Part shown: in pieces, positions 1 to 12,729 of the stretch | Layout: every line of letters begins with the position of its first letter | How positions within the stretch are numbered: the first letter of the stretch is position 1 | Source: Rhea pennata | Lineage: Eukaryota; Chordata; Aves; Rheiformes; Rheidae | Assembly (NCBI RefSeq): GCF_028389875.1 | Contig: NC_084665.1 | Location: forward strand, 102,095,435-102,159,434 | DNA length: 64,000 nucleotides | Direction of reading: 5' to 3' | Notes under the pieces: generated by a model | The model's input: only the letters and a program-made list of their open reading frames with translations | Database searches by the model: none | What the model was told of the DNA's origin: nothing | Position numbers and translations under genes: made by a program

Positions 1-240
1 GGCGGGCGGGTAACGGCCGCGCCAGGGCCGAGCGGCGGCGCGGGGGAGGCGGCGTTATCGTGCGGGGCAGCGCGGCGCCGGCCGCGAGCCGGGAGCCGGG
101 AGCGGCGCGGTGCTGCGCATCGCGGGCAGGCACGTCCTGCCTCCGCCGGGGCGGGCATCGCTGCTCCGCGGGGCTGCTGCGCGGCCGCGCAGCGCCGGGT
201 CTCGCTGCGGCGGACGCCTCGCTGTTACGTGCGCTTCCAT
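1..240 (+). promoter_or_regulatory. RAB23: CpG-rich promoter-proximal region of RAB23 (left part cut off)
   Basis: The first 240 bases are very GC- and CpG-rich and change abruptly to AT-rich sequence after a poly(C)/poly(A) run at 247-274. Position 1.7 kb upstream of the first coding exon fits the RAB23 promoter with a non-coding exon 1. A possible donor (gg followed by gtaacg) lies at 10-11, which would place exon 1 mostly left of the window. This boundary is a guess. The small open frames here are compositional. Confidence 0.6.
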
Positions 241-299
241 TTCTGCCCCCCCCCCCCAAAAAAAAAAAAAAACCCAACAAACCCTGAATGAAACATCTT

Positions 300-639
300 T
301 ACAATGGCGCTAATGCGTTACTTTCAATTCTTCCACGCTGGGATTTTAATTTATGTAAAAGCTCTGTGCCCTGCGCCTTCCCTGCGCGCTTTGCCTGTGT
401 GCTTCGGCGCTTTGGCCTTGTCTCCTGTTAATGCACGGACAAATTAAACGGGGGGGAAACTAAGCAGGCCCCCTGCGGCGGCCACGTCGTGTGGTGTAAG
501 CTTGTGGTCACAGAGAATATATTTATGGAGACTTCTTAAAAAAAAAAATTAATTTGCATGTTGAGTGTTTGTAAGGTAACTTGTTTAAAAGCTTAAACGT
601 TTTAAAAGGTTATGAGAAAGTTGGATTATTCAGCATCTT

Positions 640-672
<33 letters not shown>

Positions 673-1897
673 CCTTTGAAAAATGCCCTGGCTTATCAAA
701 TAATATTTAGTAAGTTTAGTGTTTAGATTCACACACCAAAAATTGATTGAATGATAGCAGTAGATTTATCAGCATTTAACAGCATATGCAAATATGCTTG
801 ATTTTGATGGTTGTCTGTTCCTCAAAGATAAATTTGGAGAAATTCATAAGAACTGAAGTAAGGGATAGAATCACAGAATTAAATAGATTAATGATTTGAA
901 TGCATAAACTGTTTTCAAGGTATCGGTATTGGTGTTAAGTGAGAATACTTGAGTATAAGGAAACAAATGGCTGAAGTTGCAAGTTGTTGTAGACTAATGA
1001 CGCTGGATTGATTAGCGGAACTTGTGTACATGTTAGCAGAGGAGCATCAGGAATGTAATCAACATGTGGCAACACATTCTTACCGTGGAAGAATATTTTT
1101 CCTGTTCACACAATCTGCTGAAATCAAAAGATTGATTTTTGTAAACTGAAAGGTGCTGAATTCATGTTAGCCAGCCATTAGCCAAGGTCTTAAGGGGATA
1201 TTTTCAGGCTTGTTTGTTTAGCTAGAAACTTATTTAAAATGTTTTATAATATTATTAAAAGTATTTTATATCCTGTATTTCAGATGTGTGTTTAACTTCA
1301 TAGAACTACATGTTTAGCCAATACTATGTTTAGCACACAAACATTTTAAACAGCTCTAATTTAGAGTAAGACTTGGCACAGATAATATTAGTGATAACTG
1401 TGATAGCTTTATCATTATTTAGTTTATTGATTAATATTTATTAATATCTATATATCTAGTTATTATTAACTTCATTTTTCAATTGGTACGGTAAATTTTT
1501 TCTCTTCCAACATATTGCCTTTCAAGAAAATAAAATGCAGTCAGCACCACTTATTGTCATAACTACAACATATTATTTGTAATATGTTACTGTCTAGAAG
1601 TTAAAACAGAGATAGAGTTCCAGGATGGACCCATAGGCAACTTAAAAAAAAAAAATCACTATCCCTCTGTTAACAAATCCATAATCAAAATTTTCAAAAA
1701 GACAGTTATTTTCATTTCTAATGAATAAATAGTAAATGAAAGTATAGACTCATTAAATAACTTGCCCAGAGTCACTGAAGTAGCCTGTGGCAGAGCTGGA
1801 AATAAGTTGTAAGGTTTTTATGTGTCGTAATGTGTAATCATCTTTCCTCTTGCTTTCTATTCACAATATTAAGCATAGCTATTTACTTTATTTACAG
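300..1897 (+). other. RAB23 intron 1 (upstream of the first coding exon)
   Basis: AT-rich non-coding sequence. It holds a 25-base poly(T) run at 641-665 and no coding exon I can recognise. A short stretch near 869 (agaatcacagaatt) loosely resembles an eroded antisense CR1 end, but is too short to call. Confidence 0.7.
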
Positions 1898-2099
1898 AAT
1901 TGAGAGATTCCTGAATTAAGTAGAAGATTGCCTGAGCTGCAAAGATGTTGGAAGAAGATATGGAGGTGGCCATCAAAGTGGTGGTTGTAGGAAATGGAGC
2001 TGTTGGAAAATCCAGTATGATTCAGAGATACTGCAAAGGGATTTTTACAAAAGACTACAAGAAAACTATCGGGGTAGATTTCTTGGAGAGACAAATTCA
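1898..2099 (+). CDS. RAB23: RAB23 first coding exon (5' UTR end plus residues 1-51)
   Basis: The acceptor tttacag ends at 1897. 47 nt of 5' UTR precede the ATG at 1945. The exon encodes the P-loop and the switch I region (TKDYKKTIGVDF). It ends two bases into a Gln codon at a gtgcgt donor. Reading on past 2099 leads into meaningless sequence, so the short open frame that continues to 2166 is intron. Confidence 0.95.
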
Positions 2100-5000
2100 G
2101 TGCGTATTAAACAGATGGCTTACTGTTTGTTTTTGCCTTCACTCTATTTCTTTTGTTCTTTTCTAACCTTAAGGTTTATAGAGACTTGAACACAAGGTCA
2201 GCTGTCTCTGAAGCTAGGAAAAGGGAGTTGTCTCCTCTTTTGCACAGTAGACTAAAATCATATTCTATTTTCCATCCAAGATTTAGAATTGTAATTCAAA
2301 TTAAAGTGGAAACTCTGTCATATTAAGCTTTTTTTTTAATCAGGTTTCATGTGTTTTCTATCACCTATTGATTTTTTTTTGTCATTTCTTATCTAAAATG
2401 GAAGAGTTTATGATAAAATGATTACACACGTTTATTATCTGAAATATATAAAAATAGGTGTGGGGAAAAAATAAACACAATGCAGATCTGAGCTCTTTAT
2501 GTAATATAAGCAGATAATAGCCAATTATATTTGATAAAAGGAAAATACCGTAATAAGAAGCAAACTCTATAAATTGTATAAGCTAATGAAAAAGACAAAA
2601 AGGTGCCTTCAGGCGCCTAAGCTTTTGTTTTGATTTCTTTATTTTTTCCTTATAGAGGAAGAGGTAGAATAGAAGAAGAAAATGTAATATGAATTGGCCG
2701 GGCACAGCACATAATGTAATTGAGAGTCTGTTGCCATAGCATGGTACAGAGGTGAAACATTATTGGTATTAAGTTATATTACATTAAATCAAGTTAAACT
2801 TGAATTAAATTACTCTTATCCGCACATATTGTAGAGATGGAAATATTTTTTATGTCAATTGATATGAATTGCTTTAGTATCAATGACAAAATTATGTTGT
2901 TTATTTCAGAGTTAATGATGAAGACGTCAGGCTAATGTTATGGGACACTGCTGGTCAAGAAGAATTTGATGCAATAACTAAGGCTTACTACCGAGGTGAA
3001 AATACTGTGTTACTTGTTCTTTGTTTTTCAGTCTGCACATCTTTTAAGATATTTCTCGATCTCTTTGATAAGATTTCTGTGTATGTGCAAAGCATGTTTT
3101 ATTCACACTTTTTAATTCTCAGTGGTTTTCCCTGTCATGTAAGATACCTCACTTAAGTGCAACTTGATGCAGGATACTCCGTACTTCTCTTTAAAAGCAT
3201 TGAACAAAATGAGACCAATATCTGCATGGAAACTGTATGTGGTCATTCAAACAGCTGAATGCAAAATTTATCTTTTTTTTGTATGTCAATGATTGTCTTG
3301 TATTTTTGATCCAGTATACCCTTTAAAATATTTTAAGATAGTTTTAAAGTTTCAGGTCATGGTATTGATTATTTAACCTCAATAATAGGAGTGAGGAAAT
3401 GGAGAGAAAAATGAAATCGGAACGCAGAAATTTCTGTGTCGTAGTTTTGATTTGAAGTTTCTGACTTTTCTGTCATTATATTTTTTCCTCTAGAGGTGTT
3501 TGCTTACTTCTATAAGAAATATACTTGTAAATGCTTGAACCTTAGTTTTTGGAACATTTACGAATTAATCCAAGGGGAAAAAATCCACTAGTCATCCTGG
3601 AAAGATACTTTACTAAGTGCAACAGTTTGATTGGTAGTACAGACTCTCTTCAACACATTAACACAGCTGGGTGATATGGAAAGTGTATTTACTTCATAAA
3701 TAGAAACTACATTATTTAGTTTTATAAAGGCAGTTTATTCAGTCAGTTATGAATTCCCTACTTAACTTTCTTTGCACATAGTTTAACAGTGATTGTGATT
3801 TTTTTTTTATATATATATTTAATGTGCCACATGAATGACTTAGATAGCAAAGATTACGTTACTCACTTCATGTCATAAACTAATTACCTGATGGCAGGGA
3901 AAAATATATTGTTATGGTGTAATACCTTAGAAAAATTACCTTATTTGGAGACAAAGTAATAGTTATACCTTACTGTTTCAGGGTTATATAGTCTTCTGAC
4001 CTTTTAAAATGTTACAATAAGAGCTTTAGCAACCAATTTTTTTTTCTAATATTTGTGGTTGTCACTTGTAATTGATTATTATCTTTTTTTTAAAAAAAAA
4101 AAGCTGCTTTTCCCATTTCTTTTTATCCTTATGCAGAAACAGGCCATTCTGTTAGTGTACAGTTTACAAGTTGAGCTTGTGAATTTTAAATGATTAGAAA
4201 GTAGTACTTGAATATCTTTGAGCTTCCTTTTTACTCTCTGGCCTTCAGCTCAGTTGTGTGTGTTATTTGAAGGGTTTTTGAAACACTGAGTTGAGTCTAT
4301 GTTCAGTTGTTTCAAGCCAAAGCGTTTTTCTCCTGGTTATCTGAGACTGATACGTTAAAATACAGAGTATTCAGGGGAACCTTGAAGTACACTTACTGAC
4401 CTCACTTCCCACAAGCAAAACTGGTGGTTTTAAAAAATCTGCTTGGGAACCTTGAAATCTTCTCACAACTCATACCCTGCCTAATGCAGTTAGAACTCTA
4501 CCTTTGAGATCTTTATACAGAGGAGATTGCGGTGAAATAGAACATAAACATGCCTGCAGATACATATTGTAGACAATAATATGGATACATAACAGCTGTT
4601 TGATATGGTGACTGTTCTACACTGGACTTGGACTCATGAAGGACAAGGGAAAATTATAAGAGCCTGGAATGCAATTTTAGTTTAGCAGCAGATCTGTAAA
4701 CACAGTGTTACAGAAGCAACAAGTCAAGCATACTTTGGGAATGCAAGGATTTCATTATGAGTCATTGCTGATATGGGGAAGATGCCTTCAAAGTAGATAA
4801 GATAGATGCTGGTTGTTACTTCAGTTGTTACTGTCTGCCTCTCCCCAGGTCACTATCCCTCTGACCACTATTGTTACACTAGGGCCTATTTATTCACGTG
4901 GAACATTGTGCATTATCTGTTCTTCAGGGATCGGTTGCTCATCCATGACCATTAATATGTGTGACCACACATTAATGCTTCACAGTCTGTTTCTAAGCTT

Positions 5001-8000
5001 TATCTTGTCCAGGGACCAAATTTATTCAGCCTCACTTGGAAATAAAATTGGAGTTGACAGTGGATTTGTCATGTGGTTTTCTGTATACAGGTGAATATGT
5101 GAAGTAGCTGCTGTGGCTGCATACCATGATCAAACAACACAGGGAGTCAAACTGTCCAGCAGTCTAAATTCAAAGATTTCAAGAAAGCTTTGTAAACACG
5201 TTATTTATCATATCACAGATCTTCTTACTGTTTATCTTCCTCTATCCTATGTAAATCATGCATTTTCTAATTGATTAGGTACTTTGTTCATATACTAAGT
5301 ACATTTGCAAGTGGCTGTTGTGTTCTGTTCACATTGCTATCTTTCAAGGCAGTATTTGGACACTTCCTTATGTATGCATCCTCCTACGTACACTGCCACT
5401 TCCGTCTTGTATAGATCCTTATTAATTTTCTGATGGAAGACAGGCATCTTGCTCATAAGTTTCTTATCAGGTTGCTGATTAGTCAAATGATGAGACTCCT
5501 CATTTTGTTGCATACTAGTTAGACTTCATATTTCTCAAGCCTTTGTAGCATTGCTTTAGCTTACACATGTCAACCAGTTTCGGCCATATTAACTACAATA
5601 ATGGGAGGGCTGCAAGACTGTCCTCACACCAGAAGAAACAAGACAGCCCTATTCTGGGTATTGTTAGTGAGACATTACATCCTACCACCTATGAAAGATG
5701 GCCTGAATCCACAGCAGTTGTACCATCAACAAAAACAAGAACTTTTGGGTCATGATTTCATTGACTTTGGATTCTGATCTCACTTTTAGGCTGAACATGA
5801 CACCAACAACATCAATTTTACAATGACAGCATCAGTTTTATAGGGAGTACATTCTTTGTCCTAGCCTGAAAAAGCTGAGCCCAAAAATAGAAGAGTGAAA
5901 CGAGTAGGTACAGGTATAAAGCCCTGGGTGAGTCTATTGTGATGAGAAATTTCTTTACCCATTTTCTCTTATGTGGGCTTTGTACCATTGTGAAAGAAGA
6001 AGATATGCTTACAGAGTCTATGAGGATGGGACAATTTACTAAGGACTTTTGAGACCTACTCAGCTGACAAGCTGAGTCTCTTCTTGATTCTCTTCTTGAA
6101 TCAAGTAGAGATGCTAGTGCTGCTCTAACTTTTTTTTTTCTGAATTAGCCTACCTGTGAATACTGCAGCAATCAGTGACTGTGCAGCTAGTTTGGAATCT
6201 TTTTTTTTAAATAAAAGTATAGTATTTTTCAAAGCCCTGATCTCATGCACAAAATAATAAGACAGAGAAAATTATGGAAGACTTTGCATTGCTACTGTTT
6301 TATTGGTAGAACTTCACATTAAGTTCTGAGGGCAGTTCTTACTGTTCTGTATAAAACCATGGGAAGATCTTAAAGATAGGTGAAAGAATCCTAAAGAGCA
6401 TAGGAAAACTTTTGTAAAACTAAACCAAACTTGGCTTTGAACTGATAAATGAGAGGAAACCTAATAAAAGTAATAAGCACATTGTGTCAAAGTACAAAGG
6501 CGAACAGAGTACAGGAGTGGGAAATGCTCAGTGAAACTCATAGGTAAATTTAAAACCATATTGATAAAAGGAAATAATTTTTCATGCTATATATATTAGA
6601 CTGGGACATTTACTGCAAAATAACACTGCTGAATCTGACATCAGCTACCAATTTCTTTTGCAAATATACAGAGTTCTATTATAAGAATATCAAATATATT
6701 AAAGGAATATAAATAATAGCGTTTCTCCATGAGTTTTACATGCAAAGAGAAATAGTTTCTTGAGGATAGCAAAGAACAATCAAAAGACCTTTATCGCTTA
6801 CCATAGTGCTGTTATAGAATGAGCGTGAATTAGAAATACACTTATTTTCTCTGAAGAGCTATTAAATAACCATAACTTTGCTTGATAATTTTATTTTTTC
6901 TGCTTTTTAAATCTAAATTATTGTAGCATAAAGAATAATGTTTAATGAGTTTTACAAATACTGAAAAATATTTGCTATTTGGTTTCCATTAAACTCTGAA
7001 AAATAGTAAGGGAAAAACAGCCCCCTTTTCCAGTCCTTTCCACTCCCCCTCCTATTCCTTTCCCCTGCATACACCAACCTTGCTGGAATAGCTTGAAAGG
7101 TAACAGACGTAACCATTGTGAAGAACAGGAACAATGACTGAAATAACATAGCAATTTATTACTTTCATTTTTGGGAATTTTCTAACCATTAGTTTGACAC
7201 AAGCTGGTAATAAAAGGTGACTTTTATGAGAGAAATTAGAAGAAAACCCTCATTTTCCAAATATGTTTTATATGATATGATTCTTTTCTTTTTCTTGTTT
7301 GTTGGTTGATTTGTATATATTTGTATTTGTAATTGGTTGTATATTTTTAGGCGCCCAGGCTTGTGTTCTTGTGTTTTCCACAACTGACAGAGAGTCCTTC
7401 AAAGCAATCCCTACCTGGAAAGAAAAAGTGGTGACTGAAGTTGGAGACATTCCCACAGTTCTTGTGCAGAATAAGATTGATCTCCTTGATGACTCTTGTA
7501 TAAAGAAGTAGGAGTTTTATGATGCTATTTTTAAAGAACAACATGTATTCCTATATAGACATACTTTTTAAAAAAAAATCTATGGGATTTTCTTGTGAAG
7601 GCTTTTGATACATAGGTTATCAAACCTAGAACATATATGAAAACATGCCCTAGAAGCACCGATGGTTGGTGTTACTGCGTGAGTGTAGTTCCTTGGGCAG
7701 ATGGGCTTGATGAGCTAGGAACTCTGGTTCATGCTGTTGTCTTAAGAATGAGACAGAGGAATGGCATGAGTTTGGTTGTGCCGTGATATGAATCTCTCCC
7801 CTTTTCAATAGGAAGCTCTAAAACTGAATTGCCTGATAAAATTTATAGTTAAACTCTGCTGTGCACCAGTTTACGAAATCTAGTTTGGCTAATGAAAGCT
7901 TGCTAAATTCATAAAGAATATTAAATAGTTTTTTTGAAAAAGTGTAATATTGTTTGCTTTTCTTGAATTTATTCTTTTGCCCATTTTTGTCAAAAAATAA

Positions 8001-11000
8001 CTGTTATAGAAATCTGTATCTGTTAATATTTTCAAGCTGCATTGTGCTGATCCTTCTTCATTGTATTTTTCTTTATAGATTTTACTGTCAATCCATTCTG
8101 CCTTACTTCTTGTATCTATGCCTCATTTCATTTCTGCTACAAAATCAGCTTAACAGCATATACTGTGGAAAATACTGCATGATAAGGCTGACCATTCTCC
8201 ACCTCTTTATTTCTGCCATCTTCCTGAGAGATTAAATTATTTCTCCCTTTTGCTGTTTTCTACACTGGCTCTCCTTGTTCTCTGTTTGCCATCATTGATG
8301 GCATAAATCAGCTTCTACTCCCTCTGCACAGAATACTGAGGATTTTTCAAAGGAAAAGCAAAATTGCATTTGAGCTCCTCCTTTATTTATGGTATGTCAC
8401 TTAGGTTTTGTCCTCAAAATACTTCATCTGCCTCAGCAACTTCATCCTTCTGATGACATAATTTCCCTTGGTGAAATTCTCATAACTTCCCTCAGCCTTT
8501 CCTTAAAATTTAGCACAAGTTGGCTTCTTTCTCCCTTTCCCCCTTTCCACTACTCCTTCCCCCCACTCCCCCCAAAAAGTAACTCTTGATTTCACCTCTA
8601 CACTCATATGATTGCATCATCTACTGCTTTAGTAAAATATATCTAAGAGTTGGGGGTTTTGGTTCTTTTCACTTTGCTGTGGTAATCGTTATTCTGGGCC
8701 TGTTGCTCAGTATCATATTATTACAAGCTCCTTTTGGTTTCAGTGACACCTGTCTTGCAACTCTTGGGAAATTTTATTGTTAATAAAGCCAATAAATATT
8801 GAAATGCAATTACTTTTAGCCATAAAGAAATTGTGTGTAAAATAATCTTCTTGTCATAGTGGAGATACTATAAAGCAATTAAGGATCAAGTACGTCTGTA
8901 TGTTCAGCACTTCTTAACCCACCTTGCCATTTTTGACTAACCACAAAACATTTTGTCTATAAATGCTGAAAAATTACACAAATCAGTATTTACAAAGTCT
9001 TTTTCTTTTTGCAGTGAAGAGGCAGAAGCACTGGCGAAAAAGCTAAAATTAAGATTCTATCGAGCATCTGTGAAAGAAGACCTAAATGTAACTGAAGGTA
9101 AGAGATAACATGATAGACACCTACCCTGTTGTAATCTTCTCTATAGTGCCATACATCTGTGTAGTTTGGAACTGTTATCGTCTCTTTTTTATTTTTTATG
9201 ATATTTGCCATCCTTTTTATATTTCTTAGCAGCACACTTTAAACATATAGCTATAATTGTTTGGTATCAGTGTGTCATGCCTGTTTCCTCATGCATGTAC
9301 ATTTTCCACAAATAGAATATAGCAACAGTATTTAAAAGTGTCACTGTGCTCAGGCTTGTTGGTGCTATTGACTGTTAGTAAGCACTAAGCTTAAAAAAAA
9401 AATTATAGGTAAAACCTCAATTATTACAATATGCAGTTGTTGAACAGCTTAGTTCATAGTAGTTAATAGTTTGGATAAGTGTTTATCATATTATTTATTA
9501 TTATGTAATAGTTTCATTAATAGTTAAAGTATATTTAAAGATGGGATCTGCTGCAGCCTTTTTTCTATTGGTGATATCTTACCAGTTCCTAAGTATCACG
9601 TTTTAATGCATGCATTTAATTTTGTAACAGTATTGTACTTCAATCCCTATCCTGTGTGGAATAGTTTTGAATAAGCATGGAATTTTTTGTGTCTGACTTA
9701 TTTTTTTGTTTAATCAGAGAAACTTAGAAATTAACTTCCTGTTTCTCCACTGTTAATATCTTTTAAATTGAAAAGCAAATTTTCTACAGATTTTCTACAT
9801 AAGAAAAAATGTAAAATTTTTGTGTACAGGCTCTAAATGAGTTACAACTGTAAATAACTGTTACATATATAGGTTCTGAAAAATCTCATACAGTTGCAGA
9901 CTTTTCAGAATCTTAGATGGTCTTGTCATACACTTATTCGTATAGGGATAGCATTAGTTACATTAGAACAGTGCTGCTGTTGAGTTTTATGATTGCTGTT
10001 GTTCTAAGGCTTTTTTGTGAAATATGTATATAAAAATTCCTAAAGATACTACATAATTTTGAAAAGTTTCAAGCTGTGTGAATTGGAACATTTGGCAATA
10101 TGTATCTGCCAGCCTCATTACAAGAGTCCTGAAAAGTCCAATATACTGTGCCAGGCCCTGGTACTGCAGACAATAAAGTCTGGGCAGACATTGAACTGGA
10201 TTCTGCTCAGAGGCACAAGCCCGCTGGGAGAGAATCACTTACCAGATCGTGGCAAACCTAATCTGTCAAATGCACTTCTGTCACCCAGCAAGTTTTTGGT
10301 ATGAAGATACTTTTATCGGTATGAAGATATTTTTCAAGCATACTATGTCATACTTTTTTAATATTTCAGTTTTTAAATATTTGGCTGATAAATATCTTCA
10401 AAGGCTCAAGCAACAAACAGCAGAAGATCCGGAACTAGTACATACAAGCAGTAACAAGATTGGTAAGTACAATATGATTTAAAAACAATCAAACAAACAA
10501 AGACAGTGTTATTTGCCATCAAAGCATATGGTCTAATCTTTTTCCTTTCAGAGTTAACAGAAATTAAGTCAGGCTCTAATTATTAACCTTCCTATCTTAG
10601 TATATTGTCTCCTTTCCTCTTACAAAATAACTTTGTGAGTCTAAAGTTAAAGATGTCAAGCTGATGCACTGAATTTTCTAGCCAATGTTTGGCAAGTACC
10701 AATGATTAATTCTTTTTAAAAAAATACTGTTTAAGGGCTTGAGAAAGGATCCTTGTTTTGTTTTATTTTTAAATCTAATTAGTGTTGCTCATCTTGGTGC
10801 AGATTTACAAGAGGCTTACTGTGAAAATATCTGGCGTGTGATAAGGTCTCTGTAAGCTTTGCCTTTTCATAGGGAATACTGAACTTCTGTAGCCCTTCTT
10901 TAAAGCACTTCTGAGTCAGTTGATTTTCCCTAAAGCTTTTCCTTTTTATTCAATCTTTTTAAAAACTTTATCTTAGCAAAGTTTTTAACTTTCATGTTGT

Positions 11001-11455
11001 CACATTCTTTTATTGTATTACTCAGCTGACTTTGCCATGTGATCAACATCTGAGTGCATATGCACTCAATTCAATTGTGTAGATGTATGTTGTATACTAG
11101 CTTTAAATATACTGCCTAGCTGGTAATTCCATCCGGCTGTACTTCGAACTTAGCTGCAAAAGAGATGACAAAAATAGATAAAACCTATCAAAAACTAGAG
11201 TTTGCCTTTGAGATGCATTATTATCTATTAGTAAGTGTTGAGTCTTAAGTATCAGCATATTATGCTGCCAGATATAAAGAAACAGAAGTACTTTTCTTGT
11301 CTTTAAATTCTGTAGGTGTTTTCAATACCGCTGGTGGAAGTCACTCCAACCAGAATACTAGCAGTCTTAATGGCGGAGATGTCATCAACCTTAGACCAAA
11401 CAAACAGAGAACCAAGAAAAACAGAGGTCCTTTTAGCAACTGCAGCATACTTTAG
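1945..11455 (+). CDS. RAB23: RAB23, Rab-family small GTPase (complete, six coding exons)
   Basis: Seen: joining 1945-2099, 2910-2995, 7351-7507, 9015-9097, 10370-10462 and 11316-11455 gives one 714-nt frame, 237 residues plus stop, the same length as human RAB23 as I recall it. All joins use GT-AG sites and preserve frame. The protein has the P-loop GNGAVGKSS (residues 16-24), the switch II motif DTAGQE with catalytic Gln68, NKID (121-124) and a G5-type ASVK. After a polar Asn/Gly/Ser-rich tail it ends in CSIL. Known for the family: RAB23 is a membrane-attached GTPase linked to vesicle and ciliary traffic that antagonises Hedgehog signalling; human loss causes Carpenter syndrome. The start is the first ATG of the second exon and matches the conserved N-terminus MLEEDMEVAIK. 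Odd: the last residue is Leu where I recall Pro in mammals. BAG2 converges on it from the other strand. Confidence 0.97.
2100..2909 (+). other. RAB23 intron between coding exons 1 and 2
   Basis: AT-rich intron. A short segment at 2600-2623 contains an aggcgcctaag core resembling the palindromic repeat described near 12.6 kb. Nothing else is recognised. Confidence 0.7.
2910..2995 (+). CDS. RAB23: RAB23 coding exon 2 (switch II)
   Basis: The acceptor is ttatttcag and the donor is gtgaaa. The exon is 86 nt. It encodes VNDEDVRLMLWDTAGQEEF and the start of the YYRG block, and ends one base into the Gly codon completed by the next exon. Confidence 0.95.
2996..7350 (+). other. RAB23 intron between coding exons 2 and 3 (largest, 4.4 kb)
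   Basis: AT-rich intron. The segment 4820-5760 is somewhat more GC-rich with short open frames (for example 4813-5094 and 5567-5755) that show no family resemblance. It may be an old eroded repeat. No exon was recognised. Confidence 0.65.
7351..7507 (+). CDS. RAB23: RAB23 coding exon 3 (NKID guanine-specificity motif)
   Basis: The acceptor is atatttttag. The exon is 157 nt and encodes GAQACVLVFSTTDRESF through VLVQNKIDLLDDSCIK. The donor is gtagga, weaker than consensus. Ignoring it gives an immediate stop (aag tag), so the splice is required. Confidence 0.95.
7508..9014 (+). other. RAB23 intron between coding exons 3 and 4
   Basis: Non-coding. The segment 8030-8580 is markedly pyrimidine-rich on the + strand and carries several chance open frames of hydrophobic composition. 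No domain was recognised. Confidence 0.65.
9015..9097 (+). CDS. RAB23: RAB23 coding exon 4 (G5 loop)
   Basis: The acceptor is ctttttgcag and the donor is gtaaga. The 83-nt exon encodes EEAEALAKKLKLRFYRASVK, the last guanine-contact loop of the GTPase fold. Confidence 0.95.
9098..10369 (+). other. RAB23 intron between coding exons 4 and 5
   Basis: AT-rich intron with no recognised element. The open frames around 10.0-10.3 kb on both strands overlap each other and end in intron, so they are treated as chance. Confidence 0.65.
10370..10462 (+). CDS. RAB23: RAB23 coding exon 5 (end of G domain)
   Basis: The acceptor is aatatttcag and the donor is gtaagt. The 93-nt exon encodes VFKYLADKYLQRLKQQ and the acidic EDPEL segment leading into the flexible tail. 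Confidence 0.94.
10463..11315 (+). other. RAB23 intron between coding exons 5 and 6
   Basis: AT-rich intron. The only structure noted is an 18-bp perfect palindrome, tgagtgcatatgcactca, at 11051-11068. Confidence 0.65.
11316..11455 (+). CDS. RAB23: RAB23 last coding exon (hypervariable tail and prenylation box)
   Basis: The acceptor is aattctgtag. The exon encodes the Ser/Asn/Gly-rich tail, the conserved block NGGDVINLRPNKQRTKKNR and the terminal CSIL, then TAG at 11453-11455. A single Cys at the fourth position from the end is the likely prenyl acceptor, unlike the double-Cys ends of most Rabs. Confidence 0.95.
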
Positions 11456-12611
11456 ACCACTTTTGCAGGAAAAGAAATGGCAGTGAATTGGATGAAGTTG
11501 TGCAGTTCAGTACGGAAGGAAGCCAGCTATAGAGGTATTTTACTAGTGCTTTAGCAAGTCTCCTGTGCGTATGGGATCTTTGATAGATGGTGGATTTAAA
11601 TATAATTGCTGATGCAATTTTTTTTGGTGAGTAGAGTGAGACACCTGGTGGCAAAACATAGAACCATGGTTGCCCCATGCACTTTCTAAAAATTAAGCAA
11701 GCTTCTTCTGTTTGAAGGAATTATTTACAGAGCTATGAATTAGGTTTTGCTGTGTTGTGAAGCACATTTAACATAAGGATAATGCTTACAAGTATAGGTA
11801 CAGACCATAATATTATGGCCCAAGGTGAAGTAGCCACTTACAATTAAATTTAAAAGAAAACATGTTAGAATTGCTTAGCCAGATCATTAAAAAGTTAAAG
11901 GAAGAGCATGATGAAGGCATCGCATTTTATGCCAGATTATGTTCATATGGATTCTGGCAATTCTGTTAGTGCAATATACTTGTATTATGTGAGTGTTAAG
12001 GTGTAAATGTAAACATTTGGTATGAATATTTAGGCTAAATTCAAGTGTATATGTTATTTGACTTATTGTGCAGACTTGCTAATGATTTTTTAGAATATTT
12101 TTTTTCTTAAAGTTTTGTGTTTCAGATGAGACTTTCCCAGTTGGTACTGTGTATCTTTACCTTGCTACACCTTGGGCCTAAGAGCTTAGATTTAAAAATG
12201 TATGGTGCCAAAAATGTTACTACTTTTTACCTAATGCTGTGCTACAGATGTTCTTGTAAGTTTGTTTTTCTCAGTCTTAACAGGTTGAACAAATAACATG
12301 GTCTCTGACACTAACAATTATCCAGATGGACACTATAAAAATAATCATATTCTTGTCAAAAACCTGATTGTTCTATGCTGTATTATCTGTGCAAAAAGAA
12401 CTTGCAAAGTAGTGTCACAAAATGTTTAAGTTCTTTGGATAAATTCCTCTTGGATATCATAAACTAGACTGTGGAAAATCCAAGAAATTGCAGCTGATGA
12501 CTGGATTACATTGTTTTCATAGATTAAGAGATAGCTGCTGTTTAAAGAAAATCTAATCAGCAGGATCAGAGACATGGCAAAAATTTTTTAAAGTGCTTAA
12601 TAATTTACAGA

Positions 12612-12678
12612 AGTGATTTAGACATTTAGGAGCCCAAATCTAAATTAAATTCATTTGGGCTTAGGCTTCTAAATCACT
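12612..12678. repeat. Palindromic MITE-like element (imperfect hairpin)
   Basis: Arms 12612-12639 and 12653-12678 are inverted copies: the left arm has agtgatttaga ... ggagcccaaat and the right arm has atttgggc ... tctaaatcact. A 13-base loop separates them and there is an internal mismatch region. The flanking text aaggtgctttaaaaatg resembles a short palindromic repeat I recall from turtle, crocodilian and bird genomes. The family name is not asserted. Confidence 0.6.
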
Positions 12679-12723
12679 AAGGTGCTTTAAAAATGTTGAT
12701 CAAGATATGTTTTACTTACCAAA

Positions 12724-12729
12724 AATAAA
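12724..12729 (+). terminator. RAB23: Candidate RAB23 poly(A) signal AATAAA
   Basis: First canonical hexamer downstream of the RAB23 stop, inside aaaaataaacac and followed by T-rich sequence. The choice among the several downstream hexamers is not settled by sequence. Confidence 0.45.
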
